62,515 nucleotides of DNA from an uncultured Lachnospiraceae bacterium (GTDB lineage: Bacteria > Bacillota > Clostridia > Lachnospirales > Lachnospiraceae): NCBI GenBank assembly GCA_951800685.1, contig CATOJY010000018.1:1-62515 (forward strand), read 5' to 3'. The position numbers and the translations under genes were made by a program. Within the stretch, counting starts at the first letter, position 1. Every line of letters begins with the position of its first letter. The notes under the pieces are model-generated. The model had not been told where the DNA came from and searched no databases. It saw only the letters and a list, made by a program, of their open reading frames with translations. Below, piece by piece: positions 41,374 through 50,430 of this stretch.

Positions 41374-43074
41374 CTACCACACGGCTCTGCTCTTTTCCCT
41401 CTTCCAGCCCCTGGCTACACCCTCTCCAATCCCAAGAACCACAAATACATAGGGCGTATGCAGAATCTGCTGGAAACTGACCATATTGTGAACAGTGTAG
41501 GCAAGCAATACGACCGCGCACACATACAAAAGCGGCTGTTCATCCGCCCTTCTCAGATACCGCGTAAAGGCTGTCGCGAAAATCCCCACATAACAGAAAA
41601 ATCCCAGTGCCCCTGTATTCACAAGCATTGTCAGCCATTCATTGTGGGCATTGGTCAGGCGCAGATCATAGAACCTGTCAACCATTCTCTCCGCCAGCTC
41701 CGGCACATCATAGATATAGTCTGCAAAGCAGTCTGGTCCGATTCCGACCAGTTTATGTAAAGTGTCCATACTGTTATAGGCATCTATCCCACACTTCCAT
41801 GTAGCACCTCTGCCATTTCCCCAATCCTCGTTGAAAACAATTTCCATATAGCTGTCTCTTTCTACCGTACCTGGCACATCCCGAAACTGTATCATTTCAC
41901 TTTCTACCATCAATAGAAAGGTTAGAACACAGGATGCGACAATGACCACTGCCGCCAGCACACTGAAGAAACACCTGCGCTTTGCGGTCAGAAATTGTCC
42001 ATGCCGGCCCAGGATGCGAAATACCACATAGATACCGGCCAACAGTACAAACACTGTTATCATAACACGGCTGGTCAGCAGCATCGAAGTGATCAACGAC
42101 CTTTCTTCCGACGCGTTGACCCAGTAATTATAGGAAAACCCCGGCAGATCCTGCATGAATCCTGCTGCCAGACAGGCCGCCGTAAAAAACAGGCAGAGTT
42201 CAAGAAAACGGTATAACTTTTCATCGCTCTGCAACGACATAACAAGCAGTACAAACAATAGCATTAAAAAAACAAGATAAGCGCTGCTGCTTCCCTGCGT
42301 GACCCCAGAAAGCATTGCAATAAAACTGTATATGCCAAGCAACAGTCTTACGATCCCCTTCCTGCTGCACCAATAGAGCACGATCCCAATCGGCGCCGTC
42401 ACTGCCCAATAGCCGCAGAACCAGTTGATATTACCAAGCGTAGATATAAAAGTTTCGGTCTGCCCTTCCATCACGATCGGATACAGCGAGTAGCGGTTAG
42501 CTATTCCCAACAGAAACACAAGCACAGATGTGCACAACCATATCCCCAGCCATTTTACTTCCAAAGTACTGTATCTTATACCAGCCGACTTCCCCTCCGG
42601 GGTAAAAGTTTTCCTTTCATCTTCGCCAAAATAACGCGAAAACAGGAAATACATCAGAACAAACATGATCTGGCTCATAGCCCCCATATACCATCCCTCT
42701 TCACCCCATAGAGCATCTTGCTTATAGTCAGAACACAGATATGACAGCATCACTGCCAGACAATATCCATACGCAAACCAGTCCGTCACAGACATCTCCC
42801 GGTAATGCTTCACAATCCATTCCCGTTCTCTGCCCGCCAGCGCCGTTAGTATGATAATACCACCAGCCGCTGCCAGCATAACCAGCGTCACATTCCGAAA
42901 AAAATAATATTTTACTTCCCCGATCTGTACATAACCTCCCGGCGCATACAGAGGATAGACAACAGCAATAACAACAAAATATGCTTTAAGGATGCTCCTG
43001 CACAACATCGTATGTAAGCCGGTTATTCCGGCTGTCTTTACCTGATATTCCTGATATGTCTTTTCTTCTTTCAC
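41374..43074 (-). CDS. O-antigen ligase/polymerase-like membrane protein (copy 2)
   Basis: A 566-residue paralogue of the protein at 39672, with the same architecture. It has ~12 helices, a loop with WGNGRGATWKCGIDAYNSMD and LVGIGPDCFADYIYDVPELA, then LTNAHNEWLTMLVNTGALGF. The two tandem copies are clearly divergent (shared motifs, different loops), so they probably act on different glycans or as a pair. The start is a GTG (43074) without a strong ribosome site, so an internal ATG is possible. It lies downstream of the AI-2E family gene on the same strand. Confidence 0.78.
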   Translation of the reverse strand: MKEEKTYQEYQVKTAGITGLHTMLCRSILKAYFVVIAVVYPLYAPGGYVQIGEVKYYFFRNVTLVMLAAAGGIIILTALAGREREWIVKHYREMSVTDWFAYGYCLAVMLSYLCSDYKQDALWGEEGWYMGAMSQIMFVLMYFLFSRYFGEDERKTFTPEGKSAGIRYSTLEVKWLGIWLCTSVLVFLLGIANRYSLYPIVMEGQTETFISTLGNINWFCGYWAVTAPIGIVLYWCSRKGIVRLLLGIYSFIAMLSGVTQGSSSAYLVFLMLLFVLLVMSLQSDEKLYRFLELCLFFTAACLAAGFMQDLPGFSYNYWVNASEERSLITSMLLTSRVMITVFVLLAGIYVVFRILGRHGQFLTAKRRCFFSVLAAVVIVASCVLTFLLMVESEMIQFRDVPGTVERDSYMEIVFNEDWGNGRGATWKCGIDAYNSMDTLHKLVGIGPDCFADYIYDVPELAERMVDRFYDLRLTNAHNEWLTMLVNTGALGFFCYVGIFATAFTRYLRRADEQPLLYVCAVVLLAYTVHNMVSFQQILHTPYVFVVLGIGEGVARGWKREKSRAVW

Positions 43075-43199
43075 TTTTATAGTCCAGTCTTTCTTTTCTT
43101 CCTGTTTATTTTCTATTTTATCATAATCGAACAGCTGCCTCCCGTCAAATTGCAGTGCTTCGTGCAGCCGTTATATTAGCCGTTATCATCCATAGCATA

Positions 43200-44243
43200 T
43201 TACACGCCCCTTTCAGTCTTCCAGATCTCATAAATCACGATCAGCGCCAACGGCCCTTTCACAATTCCACCCACGCCAAACAGTTTGACACCGGCATAGA
43301 CAGCCAGCAGCATAAAGACCGGTGCAATGCCGATCCTTTTTCCGATCAGTTTCGGCTCAAGCAGTTCCCTTGCCACGATGCAGACACCATACAACACCAG
43401 ACATACGACCATCCGTGCATACTCTCCGTTCAGAAGCTGCCACACCGACAATGGCACCAGCACGATTCCGGTCCCAATAAAAGGCAGCATATCCAGAAAT
43501 CCTGCCAACATACCAAACAGGATTCCTCCTGGAACCCCTACAATCCCCAGTGTCACACTACACAGTATACTGATGATAAGCAGGATCACACCTTGTGCCT
43601 TCACAAATGTTATGATATAAGATAACACGCCTTCCACCACAGACCAAATAAGCTGCATTTCTTCTGATTTTTTCAGCCCTTCTACCAAAACCGTATATTC
43701 CTTTTCCATCAGAAACACTGCAATGCATGTAATGGCAAGAAAACCAACTGCTGCAAATATTCCCTTGAAACAATTATAGGAAGAAGACAGCAGCTGCGGC
43801 ACCACCTGTATCTGCACATTCTCCATAACGACTGTCATCTGTTCAATCAGATATGTCTCGATTTGTTGTCCATCCCAGCCAAATTTTCCATCTAACCCGC
43901 CGCAGCACCTGTGGAAGAACAACTCCAACTGTTGTCCCGCCTGTGCACAGACAGCCGGCAGGCCCTCCAACTGCCTGCCTCCAAATAATACTACAATCCA
44001 CAAAAGAACTGCTGCCAGTATGAAAAGGGGAAGAAAAATACCAAGTGCAAGAAATTTCTTCTTTATGGGAATCCGCTTCTGTATACGCTCCAACAACGGA
44101 TAACATAAGGTGATCAGCAGAAACGCCAGAATAAAAGGTGCAACCAGAGTAAAGAGAAACCGGAAGAAAAACCAAACACCTATGCAGACGATACCCATCC
44201 GAATTAATTTATTATCCAATAGTGTATTGTTCTCTTTTATCAT
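43200..44243 (-). CDS. AI-2E family permease (YtvI-like)
   Basis: A 347-residue membrane protein with about 8 helices: an N-terminal pair (MGIVCIGVWFFFRFLFTLV and ILAFLLITLCYPLLERIQ), a central soluble segment, and C-terminal helices with the family motif GVPGGILFGMLAGFLDMLPF. Members include the sporulation protein YtvI and putative autoinducer-2 exporters, but substrates are unproven. It precedes the two O-antigen-ligase-like genes on the same strand. Confidence 0.82.
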   Translation of the reverse strand: MIKENNTLLDNKLIRMGIVCIGVWFFFRFLFTLVAPFILAFLLITLCYPLLERIQKRIPIKKKFLALGIFLPLFILAAVLLWIVVLFGGRQLEGLPAVCAQAGQQLELFFHRCCGGLDGKFGWDGQQIETYLIEQMTVVMENVQIQVVPQLLSSSYNCFKGIFAAVGFLAITCIAVFLMEKEYTVLVEGLKKSEEMQLIWSVVEGVLSYIITFVKAQGVILLIISILCSVTLGIVGVPGGILFGMLAGFLDMLPFIGTGIVLVPLSVWQLLNGEYARMVVCLVLYGVCIVARELLEPKLIGKRIGIAPVFMLLAVYAGVKLFGVGGIVKGPLALIVIYEIWKTERGV

Positions 44244-44299
44244 CCTGTCTCATACCTTTCTTCTTCCTCTTTAATCGGACACAAAAGAATTTCCCTGCC

Positions 44300-44340
44300 C
44301 ATTTAAAAAGAAGCAGAAATTTCAAATCTCTGCTTCTTTT
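44300..44340. terminator. intrinsic terminator after the RluA gene
   Basis: AAAAGAAGCAGA (44306-44317) and TCTGCTTCTTTT (44329-44340) are perfect 12-bp complements. The minus strand ends in TTTTT, and the plus strand also runs into a T-rich tail, so it can work in both directions. Confidence 0.85.
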
Positions 44341-44377
44341 CTTTATATATTATGTATTATGTTTCATTTGCAAATGA

Positions 44378-45220
44378 TTATACTATAATCCTGTCGGCCG
44401 CAGAAGCCAGTTTCTCGCGAAACGCTTCTCTCTGGAAAATTTTCCCTTCCGGTTGAATCAAAAACGTCATCCTCTCTTCAGTCACCGGATGAAGAATGGA
44501 AAGCCGGTATGCGCATAGAGCAACTTCCTTCACCTGCATCTGCTTCGATATCTGGATCGCCTGTGTATCAGCATATTTATAATCTCCCAACAAGCCCATT
44601 CCTGCATGGCTCATCTGCAGGCGGATCTGATGATGCCTCCCGGTATACAGACGGATTCTGGCAAGTGCAATCCGACGGGTGAGCAAGGTTCCGTTATCCA
44701 TCTCTCCCGCTTCTTCCCCTGCTTTTGCCGTAATCGTCTGTTCTGCTATGATCTCATAGTACAGAGCTGCCCGTTTGGCATCTTTCCTCTCAGGAGGCAC
44801 AATACAGGAAACATTGGCCCTGCCATCCTTGGAAATATAGTCCTCTAAATTTCCTTGTTTTGCAAAATCCTGCCCGCACACGACCGCATAATAATACTTC
44901 TCCGTCTGTTCCTGGACAATCTGCCTGCTCAGTTTAGCCGCTGCCTTCTGGTTCTTCGCCAATACAAGAATCCCCTCTACTGGCTGGTCAAGGCGGTGCA
45001 CCACCCCAACATATGGCATCTGTCTACTGCCATCTCTGCTCTTATGTGCCATGCTGCCACCCTGTGTTCCTACATGATCACATCCTGTATGAGACAGATA
45101 ATTGGCAATCTCACTCACCATATCCGCCTGTCCGACCCTGGAAGTTTGTGTGGCAATCCCTGCCGCTTTATGACAGACAATGATATGCTGATCTTCATAT
45201 AGAATCCTTTTCTGATTCAT
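44378..45220 (-). CDS. RluA-family pseudouridine synthase
   Basis: A 280-residue pseudouridine synthase. The catalytic Asp lies in GVVHRLDQPVEGILVLAKN (RLD motif), with the N-terminal LYEDQHIIVCHKAAG and the later LYTGRHHQIRLQMSHAGMGL and LGDYKY. No S4 domain is present, unlike RluD. The Gln-Pro after RLD replaces the usual Thr-Ser. The family modifies 23S rRNA or tRNA; the target is not determined. It is followed by a strong terminator. Confidence 0.9.
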   Translation of the reverse strand: MNQKRILYEDQHIIVCHKAAGIATQTSRVGQADMVSEIANYLSHTGCDHVGTQGGSMAHKSRDGSRQMPYVGVVHRLDQPVEGILVLAKNQKAAAKLSRQIVQEQTEKYYYAVVCGQDFAKQGNLEDYISKDGRANVSCIVPPERKDAKRAALYYEIIAEQTITAKAGEEAGEMDNGTLLTRRIALARIRLYTGRHHQIRLQMSHAGMGLLGDYKYADTQAIQISKQMQVKEVALCAYRLSILHPVTEERMTFLIQPEGKIFQREAFREKLASAADRIIV

Positions 45221-45253
45221 CTTATTTCTACTTCCCCATCAAAAACAAAAATG

Positions 45254-45943
45254 TTAAACCTTAAAGCGATACCCCACACCCCAGATCGTCTCAATATACT
45301 GCGGTTTAGCAGTGTCAAATTCAATTTTCTCGCGGATTTTCTTAATGTGTACTGTCACCGTAGCAATATCCCCGATCGAATCCATATCCCAGATCTCTCG
45401 GAAAAGTTCTTCCTTCGAGTACACATGATTCGGGTTTTCCGCTAGAAACGTCAAGAGATCAAATTCTTTCGTGGTAAAGATTCTCTCTTCCCCATCCACA
45501 TAAACCCTTCTAGCCGTCTTATCAATCTTAAGTCCTCTGATCTCTATGATGTCATTGACCTTCTGGTTACTGCCTACCAGTCTGTCATAACGCGCCATAT
45601 GCGCCTTCACTCTTGCTACCAGCTCTGAAGGGCTGAAAGGTTTCGTCATATAATCGTCAGCTCCCAAGCCAAGTCCTCTGATCTTATCAATATCATCCTT
45701 CTTGGCTGAAACCATGATAATCGGTATATTCTTCTCCTCGCGGATCTTCTTACAAACTTCGAAGCCGTCTATCCCTGGCAGCATCAGATCCAAAATCACC
45801 AGATCAAAATCACCTGTCATCGCTGTCTCCAGCCCTTTATCCCCTGTATTCTCAATAGTAACCTCAAAATCACTCAATTCAAGATAATCTTTCTCCAGAT
45901 CTGCAATTGCCTCTTCATCTTCCACAATTAGAATTTTACTCAT
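45254..45943 (-). CDS. OmpR/PhoB-family response regulator, partner of the kinase at 46085
   Basis: A 229-residue regulator: acidic pair in ILIVEDEEAI, phosphoacceptor Asp in LVILDLMLPGIDGFEV, Ser in IIMVSAKKDD, Lys in YMTKPFSPSE, and a winged helix with VTVHIKKIREKI ending IWGVGYRFKV. It lies 141 bp after its sensor kinase gene, and a hairpin in the gap (45990-46015) suggests separate control or mRNA processing. The target genes cannot be read from the sequence. Confidence 0.94.
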   Translation of the reverse strand: MSKILIVEDEEAIADLEKDYLELSDFEVTIENTGDKGLETAMTGDFDLVILDLMLPGIDGFEVCKKIREEKNIPIIMVSAKKDDIDKIRGLGLGADDYMTKPFSPSELVARVKAHMARYDRLVGSNQKVNDIIEIRGLKIDKTARRVYVDGEERIFTTKEFDLLTFLAENPNHVYSKEELFREIWDMDSIGDIATVTVHIKKIREKIEFDTAKPQYIETIWGVGYRFKV

Positions 45944-45989
45944 GACTTTTATCCTTTCTCCCTGTCTTTTTGTATTTACGCTTTCCCGT

Positions 45990-46015
45990 TGTGTTTCTAC
46001 TTACCAAGAAACACA
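45990..46015. repeat. 9-bp hairpin between sensor and regulator genes
   Basis: TGTGTTTCT and AGAAACACA are exact complements with an 8-nt loop. No T-run follows on the minus strand, so an mRNA-processing or operator site is more likely than a terminator. Confidence 0.45.
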
Positions 46016-46084
46016 GATACTTTTTGCTTCTCACACATTCTATAATATACGTATTTCTACTTTGAAAACAAAATCCACTGTCAA

Positions 46085-47563
46085 CTATTGTTCTGGCGGT
46101 GCCTGATATTTACGGATCACGAAATGCATACATGTGCCTTCCTTCTCTTTACTAGTCGCCCAAATATAACCGCCATGATCCTCTATAATCTTCTTAACGA
46201 TGGATAACCCGATACCGCTTCCTCCTTTAGAGGAATTGCGGGATGCATCGGTACGGTAAAATCGTTCGAATACATTCGGCAGATCTTTGGCCGCAATGCC
46301 CATTCCGTTATCCTCAATTTCAACCCGGATGGAATCTACCTCATCCAGAATGCGGATATCGATTACACCCTGCTCTTTATCCATATATTTTACACTGTTT
46401 CCAATAATATTGTTGATCACCCGCTTGATCTGCTCAGGATCTGCAATAATCTGCGTAGATGCTTCCACCAGATCGTCATAATTTAACTGGATGTTCTTAG
46501 ATTCCAGATCCAGCCCCACTTCCTCTACACAATCCCCAAAATAATCTGCCACGTTAATCCTGCGGAACGTGTATGGAATCCTGTTGTTATCAATACCAGA
46601 ATAAGTCGTCAACTCATTGATCAGACGGTCCATATCATTGGCCTTATCATAGATCGTCTTAATATACTTATTCATCTTCTCCGGTGTATCCGCCACACCG
46701 TCCATGATACCTTCCACATACCCTTTGATCGCTGTGATTGGCGTCTTGAGATCATGGGAAATGTTACTGACCAGTTCCTTATTCTTCTGCTCATGCTCAA
46801 ACTTCTCGTCTGTAGATTCTTTCAACCGAAGACGCATATCCTCATAATTGCGGTAGAGTTCGCCAATCTCACCTTTCTCCTGTGTCGTCAGCATGTACTC
46901 CAAATTGCCTTCGGCAATATTCTGCATCGCAATATCAAGCTGATTGATCGGCGTAAAGATTCCTTTCTGAATCCACTGTGTCAGAACCAGGCTGGTGAAG
47001 ACAAGCACCAGGATAAAGGCGATAATCATATTTCGCAACGCTCTCTTGGAAATGAGGGAACTCACGCCAGATACGATAAAGAAACTGCCCTTCTCTCCAT
47101 CCCCAAATTCAAAATCTGCCTGTTTGACCAGTTTCTTCATATCATTATAATAATATCCCGTCTCCATGTCGGGCATCTCATTTCCATACTCCGGAAGAGT
47201 ATCAAAAATCTTCCTTGCAGCATTCAAATTATTCGTGTAATAGATATCGTCCCCTTTTCGCACAATGATGTAAGAAAATTTACTATTCAGATGTGCGCTG
47301 ATCTCATCCAGATACTCTTTATCTTCCAATTTGACGGAATTACTGTTGATCTGTTTATTCACTTCATGCAGGAGATCCTCCGTAATCCGGCTGTAATTCT
47401 CGATCGTATACGTGAAGGGAATTTTATTCACATCTAAAAGACTGAAATCTCCCTCCGCGTCTTCTATATGACTGCCGATCAGCAGAAACGCGGCGCATGT
47501 CAGCATAAGCGGCAGCAACACAATAACAATTGACGTAACCATAAGTCTTGTTTTAAATTTCAC
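46085..47563 (-). CDS. sensor histidine kinase (HAMP, HisKA, HATPase)
   Basis: A 492-residue kinase with a membrane helix at about 7-27, an extracellular sensor of ~150 residues, a second helix at about 182-203, a HAMP region and a HisKA domain with the phospho-His in VSNISHDLKTPITAIKGYVE. HATPase_c carries INNIIGNSVKYMD, DNGMGIAAKDL and GGSGIGLSIVKK. It is transcribed before its response regulator at 45254. The ligand is unknown. Confidence 0.94.
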   Translation of the reverse strand: MKFKTRLMVTSIVIVLLPLMLTCAAFLLIGSHIEDAEGDFSLLDVNKIPFTYTIENYSRITEDLLHEVNKQINSNSVKLEDKEYLDEISAHLNSKFSYIIVRKGDDIYYTNNLNAARKIFDTLPEYGNEMPDMETGYYYNDMKKLVKQADFEFGDGEKGSFFIVSGVSSLISKRALRNMIIAFILVLVFTSLVLTQWIQKGIFTPINQLDIAMQNIAEGNLEYMLTTQEKGEIGELYRNYEDMRLRLKESTDEKFEHEQKNKELVSNISHDLKTPITAIKGYVEGIMDGVADTPEKMNKYIKTIYDKANDMDRLINELTTYSGIDNNRIPYTFRRINVADYFGDCVEEVGLDLESKNIQLNYDDLVEASTQIIADPEQIKRVINNIIGNSVKYMDKEQGVIDIRILDEVDSIRVEIEDNGMGIAAKDLPNVFERFYRTDASRNSSKGGSGIGLSIVKKIIEDHGGYIWATSKEKEGTCMHFVIRKYQAPPEQ

Positions 47564-47813
47564 AGGAATGTCCCCTTTTCTCTCAGGTTGTCATGCAGGA
47601 TCCTTCCATCTGCAGTAAACTTCTATCCTGCGATAAAAACGCCCGCAAATGATATTAACATACCTGTTAATTAATATACCATATTTTCTGCACATAGAAA
47701 TAAAACATATCCTATAATCTTATAAAAAATTTATAAATTTTTAGAGTGATCAGTGTATTCTGTTGTGAAAATGGACAAGGACAACAAAAATATACTGGAA
47801 AGCAATTTATAAG

Positions 47814-47856
47814 TTGACAGTTTCTTCCAGATTTGTTATATTTACAATAATAGTAA
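47814..47856 (+). promoter_or_regulatory. perR promoter with PerR-box-like operator
   Basis: TTGACA (47814-47819), a 17-bp spacer and TATATT (47837-47842) form a strong promoter. TTACAATAATAGTAA (47842-47856) follows the -10 and matches the PerR box TTATAATNATTATAA at 11 of 14 defined positions, so autoregulation is likely. The rest of the ~320-bp gap from 47564 is A/T-rich and holds no gene I can support. Confidence 0.7.
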
Positions 47857-47881
47857 TAATTCCTATTTTTAAGGAGTTGAA

Positions 47882-48304
47882 ATGGCCCTCAAATACAGCA
47901 GACAAAGACAAGTGATCAAAGACTTTCTTATGACTCGTAAAGACCATCCGACTGCCGATACGGTGTATATGAATGTCCGAACTGAATATCCTAATATTAG
48001 TCTTGGCACTGTATACCGCAATCTTTCACTTCTTGCGGATATCGGTGAAATACAACGCCTGCGTTTTGCCGACGGCGTTGATCATTTTGATGCCGACACT
48101 TCCGCACATTACCATTTTGTCTGTACTGAATGCAGACAGATTATCGATCTGAAGACAGACAGTCTCGATCCTATTATGAATATGGCTGGGACCGGTTTCG
48201 ATGGAGAGATTAAGGGGCATGTCACTTATTTCTACGGACTCTGTGGCGACTGCAAAAAATCAGGCAAGTCTCGTTTGCAAGATTCCCTTTGCCGCCTTGA
48301 ATAA
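47882..48304 (+). CDS. perR: Fur-family peroxide-responsive regulator (PerR-like)
   Basis: A 140-residue Fur-type regulator. A winged helix (PTADTVYMNVRTEYPNISLG and TVYRNLSLLADIGEIQRLRF) is followed by the metal-binding dimer domain with the regulatory HFDADTSAHYHFVC and two CxxC motifs (CTEC, CGDC) for structural zinc. The Asp in DHFDADTSAHYH fits PerR rather than Fur. It is followed by rubrerythrin and rubredoxin genes, the classic PerR targets in Clostridia. AAGGAG precedes the ATG. Confidence 0.88.
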   Translation: MALKYSRQRQVIKDFLMTRKDHPTADTVYMNVRTEYPNISLGTVYRNLSLLADIGEIQRLRFADGVDHFDADTSAHYHFVCTECRQIIDLKTDSLDPIMNMAGTGFDGEIKGHVTYFYGLCGDCKKSGKSRLQDSLCRLE

Positions 48305-48430
48305 ATTTCCTTCGCGGATTCAGCTAAGAGGATGCGTAAATTTTCAGATCATAATTTTTAGATCGCGAACTGAGACAAGCATATTTTCTATGCAATGTCT
48401 TACAATATATTTCAAAAAGAAAAGGAGAAC

Positions 48431-48976
48431 ATGTTTATGAAATTTGTATGTCAGGTATGTGGTTACGTCCATGAAGGAGATGCTGCTCCGGAGAAATGTC
48501 CGGTATGTAATGCGCCTGCCGAGAAGTTCACGGCACAGGGCGGTGAAATGGAATGGGCTGCAGAGCACGTTGTAGGTGTTGCTAAGGGTGTCAGTGAAGA
48601 TATCATGGCTGATCTGAGAGCAAACTTTAACGGCGAGTGCACAGAAGTAGGTATGTACCTTGCTATGGCAAGAGTTGCACACAGAGAAGGTTATCCTGAG
48701 ATCGGTTTATATTGGGAGAAGGCTGCATGGGAAGAGGCAGAACATGCTGCTAAATTCGCTGAGCTTCTTGGCGAAGTTGTGACAGATTCTACCAAGAAGA
48801 ACCTTGAGATGAGAGTTGAAGCTGAGAACGGCGCTACCGCTGGTAAGTTTGATCTGGCTAAGCGCGCTAAGGCTGCAAATCTTGACGCAATCCATGACAC
48901 AGTCCATGAGATGGCACGTGATGAGGCTCGCCATGGCAAAGCTTTTGCAGGTCTGCTGAAAAGATATTTTGGCTAA
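48431..48976 (+). CDS. reverse rubrerythrin (N-terminal rubredoxin-like domain)
   Basis: A 181-residue protein that reduces hydrogen peroxide to water. The rubredoxin-like iron site ([12 protein letters not shown] and [10 protein letters not shown], two CxxC) comes first and the di-iron four-helix domain second ([56 protein letters not shown]). This order is that of the clostridial reverse rubrerythrin, the main peroxide detoxifier in C. acetobutylicum. AAGGAG precedes the ATG at 48431. A TTACAATA half-site 30 bp upstream resembles those near perR and rubredoxin. Confidence 0.93.
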   Translation: MFMKFVCQVCGYVHEGDAAPEKCPVCNAPAEKFTAQGGEMEWAAEHVVGVAKGVSEDIMADLRANFNGECTEVGMYLAMARVAHREGYPEIGLYWEKAAWEEAEHAAKFAELLGEVVTDSTKKNLEMRVEAENGATAGKFDLAKRAKAANLDAIHDTVHEMARDEARHGKAFAGLLKRYFG

Positions 48977-48997
48977 ACCTTATTTTTACAGGTTTGC

Positions 48998-49025
48998 TTG
49001 AAAAAGATTTGGGCTAAGCTATATT
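48998..49025 (+). promoter_or_regulatory. promoter upstream of rubredoxin
   Basis: TTGAAA (48998-49003), a 16-bp spacer and TATATT (49020-49025) lie about 140 bp before the rubredoxin start. The leader contains a CAGGCAG/CTGCCTG stem and a TTACAATAATA half-site (49131-49141). Confidence 0.5.
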
Positions 49026-49163
49026 GTATGATCAATTATCTTTCGCAGGCAGGTTTTATTCCCGTTATTTCATGGATAACTGCCTGTGGAGGATAAGAAT
49101 ACATAGCACAGTGACAATGTCAATCATCGATTACAATAATAAAACGAACGGAGGAAATTACTC

Positions 49164-49337
49164 ATGAAAAAATATTTCTGCAATCCCTGTGGCTATACTT
49201 ATGATCCAGAAAAGGGTGATCCGGAACACGGCATCAAGCCCGGCACAGCATTTGAAGATCTTCCGGCTGATTGGTGCTGCCCTCTTTGTGGCGTGACGAA
49301 GGATATGTTCCAGCCTTGTATTGATAATTACAACTAA
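49164..49337 (+). CDS. rubredoxin
   Basis: A 57-residue iron protein: [20 protein letters not shown] at the N-terminus and [18 protein letters not shown] near the end. The iron is held by the two CxxCG knuckles. The sequence between them ([11 protein letters not shown]) is the typical rubredoxin loop. It donates electrons to rubrerythrin-type peroxidases, which fits its position after reverse rubrerythrin. GGAGG precedes the ATG, and an intrinsic terminator follows 30 bp after the stop. Confidence 0.95.
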   Translation: MKKYFCNPCGYTYDPEKGDPEHGIKPGTAFEDLPADWCCPLCGVTKDMFQPCIDNYN

Positions 49338-49367
49338 GAAGACATACCGCCATAAATACAGTGATAT

Positions 49368-49393
49368 AAGGATAGGCCGTTTGGCCTGTCCTT
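49368..49393 (+). terminator. intrinsic terminator after rubredoxin
   Basis: AAGGATAGGCC and GGCCTGTCCTT form an 11-bp stem (one U-G) with a GTTT loop, followed by ATTTGTCTTTT. It closes the oxidative-stress cluster. Confidence 0.8.
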
Positions 49394-49440
49394 ATTTGTC
49401 TTTTAATAACTTATGTCCCATTTCCAAAGAGCGTCCCACA

Positions 49441-49494
49441 CTCTCTTTTTCGTGCATAAAAAGAGAGGTAGTAAGCAGCCTAAGGAAGTATAAT
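49441..49494 (+). promoter_or_regulatory. 10-bp inverted repeat and -10 box before the AraC-type gene
   Basis: CTCTCTTTTT (49441-49450) and AAAAAGAGAG (49458-49467) are exact complements with a 7-bp spacer. A perfect TATAAT lies at 49489-49494 with no good -35, which fits an activator-dependent promoter with the inverted repeat as the activator site. Confidence 0.55.
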
Positions 49495-49529
49495 TGACAC
49501 CATAATGGAGTAAAAAAGGAGTAAAAGAA

Positions 49530-50378
49530 ATGGAATGGGTAGAAAAACTAAATAAAACGATTTCTTATATTGAGGAACATCTTACAGAAGAAATAAGTTA
49601 TGATGATCTTGCGCACATAGCTTGTTGCTCTATATACCACTTTCAAAGAATGTTTGCATATATGGCAGGCATTCCGCTTTCAGAATATATCCGGCGGCGG
49701 CGGATGTCTTTAGCTGCTATTGATTTGCAAAGCGGAAGCGATAAAATTATTGATATTGGTATGAAATATGGGTACTCGTCCCCGACTGCATTTAACAGGG
49801 CATTTCAAAGTGTACATGGCATAGCGCCCTCAATGGCGAAAAAAAGCGGAACGCCTATAAAATCCTTTCCCCCCATCAGTTTCACAATAACCGTAAAAGG
49901 CGCAGAAGAATTGAATTATCGAATTGAGGAAAAAGCCGCCTTCCGCATTGTGGGCATATCTTACCCGCTGGATAAGGAAATAGAAAATAATTTCGCAGCC
50001 GTACCACAAATGTGGCAGAATGCTGCCATAAATGGCATATTTGAGAAGATTACACCACTAATGAACAAGGAACCCATGGGCGTCTTAGGGGTAAGCGTTT
50101 GCAATGACAAAGAAGAGTGGCGTTATTTCATAGCCGTATCTTCGTCTGCAGATCCCGATACTTCCTTAGATGAATATGTTGTTCCCGCCTGTAAATGGGC
50201 TATTTTTAACGGAAGCGGTACAGGTATATCAATTCAAGAATTAGAACAACGCATTGTAACAGAATGGCTTCCGGCATCCGGCTTTGAATTTGACAACGCT
50301 CCTGATATAGAAGTCTATCTGAATCCAGATCCCAATAATATGCAATATGAAGTCTGGTTGCCAATCAGAAAAGTATGA
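49530..50378 (+). CDS. AraC-family regulator with GyrI-like effector domain
   Basis: A 282-residue regulator. The N-terminal AraC double helix-turn-helix (about 8-105, ISYDDLAHIACCSIYHFQRM and IIDIGMKYGYSSPTAFNRAF) is followed by a GyrI/BacR-like small-molecule domain (about 120-280, YRIEEKAAFRIVGISYPLDK and IEVYLNPDPNNMQYEVWLPI). This is the Rob/SoxS-like layout seen in regulators of drug and stress responses. AGGAG precedes the ATG. The gene after it encodes an unknown protein on the same strand. Confidence 0.9.
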   Translation: MEWVEKLNKTISYIEEHLTEEISYDDLAHIACCSIYHFQRMFAYMAGIPLSEYIRRRRMSLAAIDLQSGSDKIIDIGMKYGYSSPTAFNRAFQSVHGIAPSMAKKSGTPIKSFPPISFTITVKGAEELNYRIEEKAAFRIVGISYPLDKEIENNFAAVPQMWQNAAINGIFEKITPLMNKEPMGVLGVSVCNDKEEWRYFIAVSSSADPDTSLDEYVVPACKWAIFNGSGTGISIQELEQRIVTEWLPASGFEFDNAPDIEVYLNPDPNNMQYEVWLPIRKV

Positions 50379-50430
50379 GCCTAATTTAGGCAGTATCGCA
50401 AGCAGGCTTGCGATGTATATGGAGATTAAC

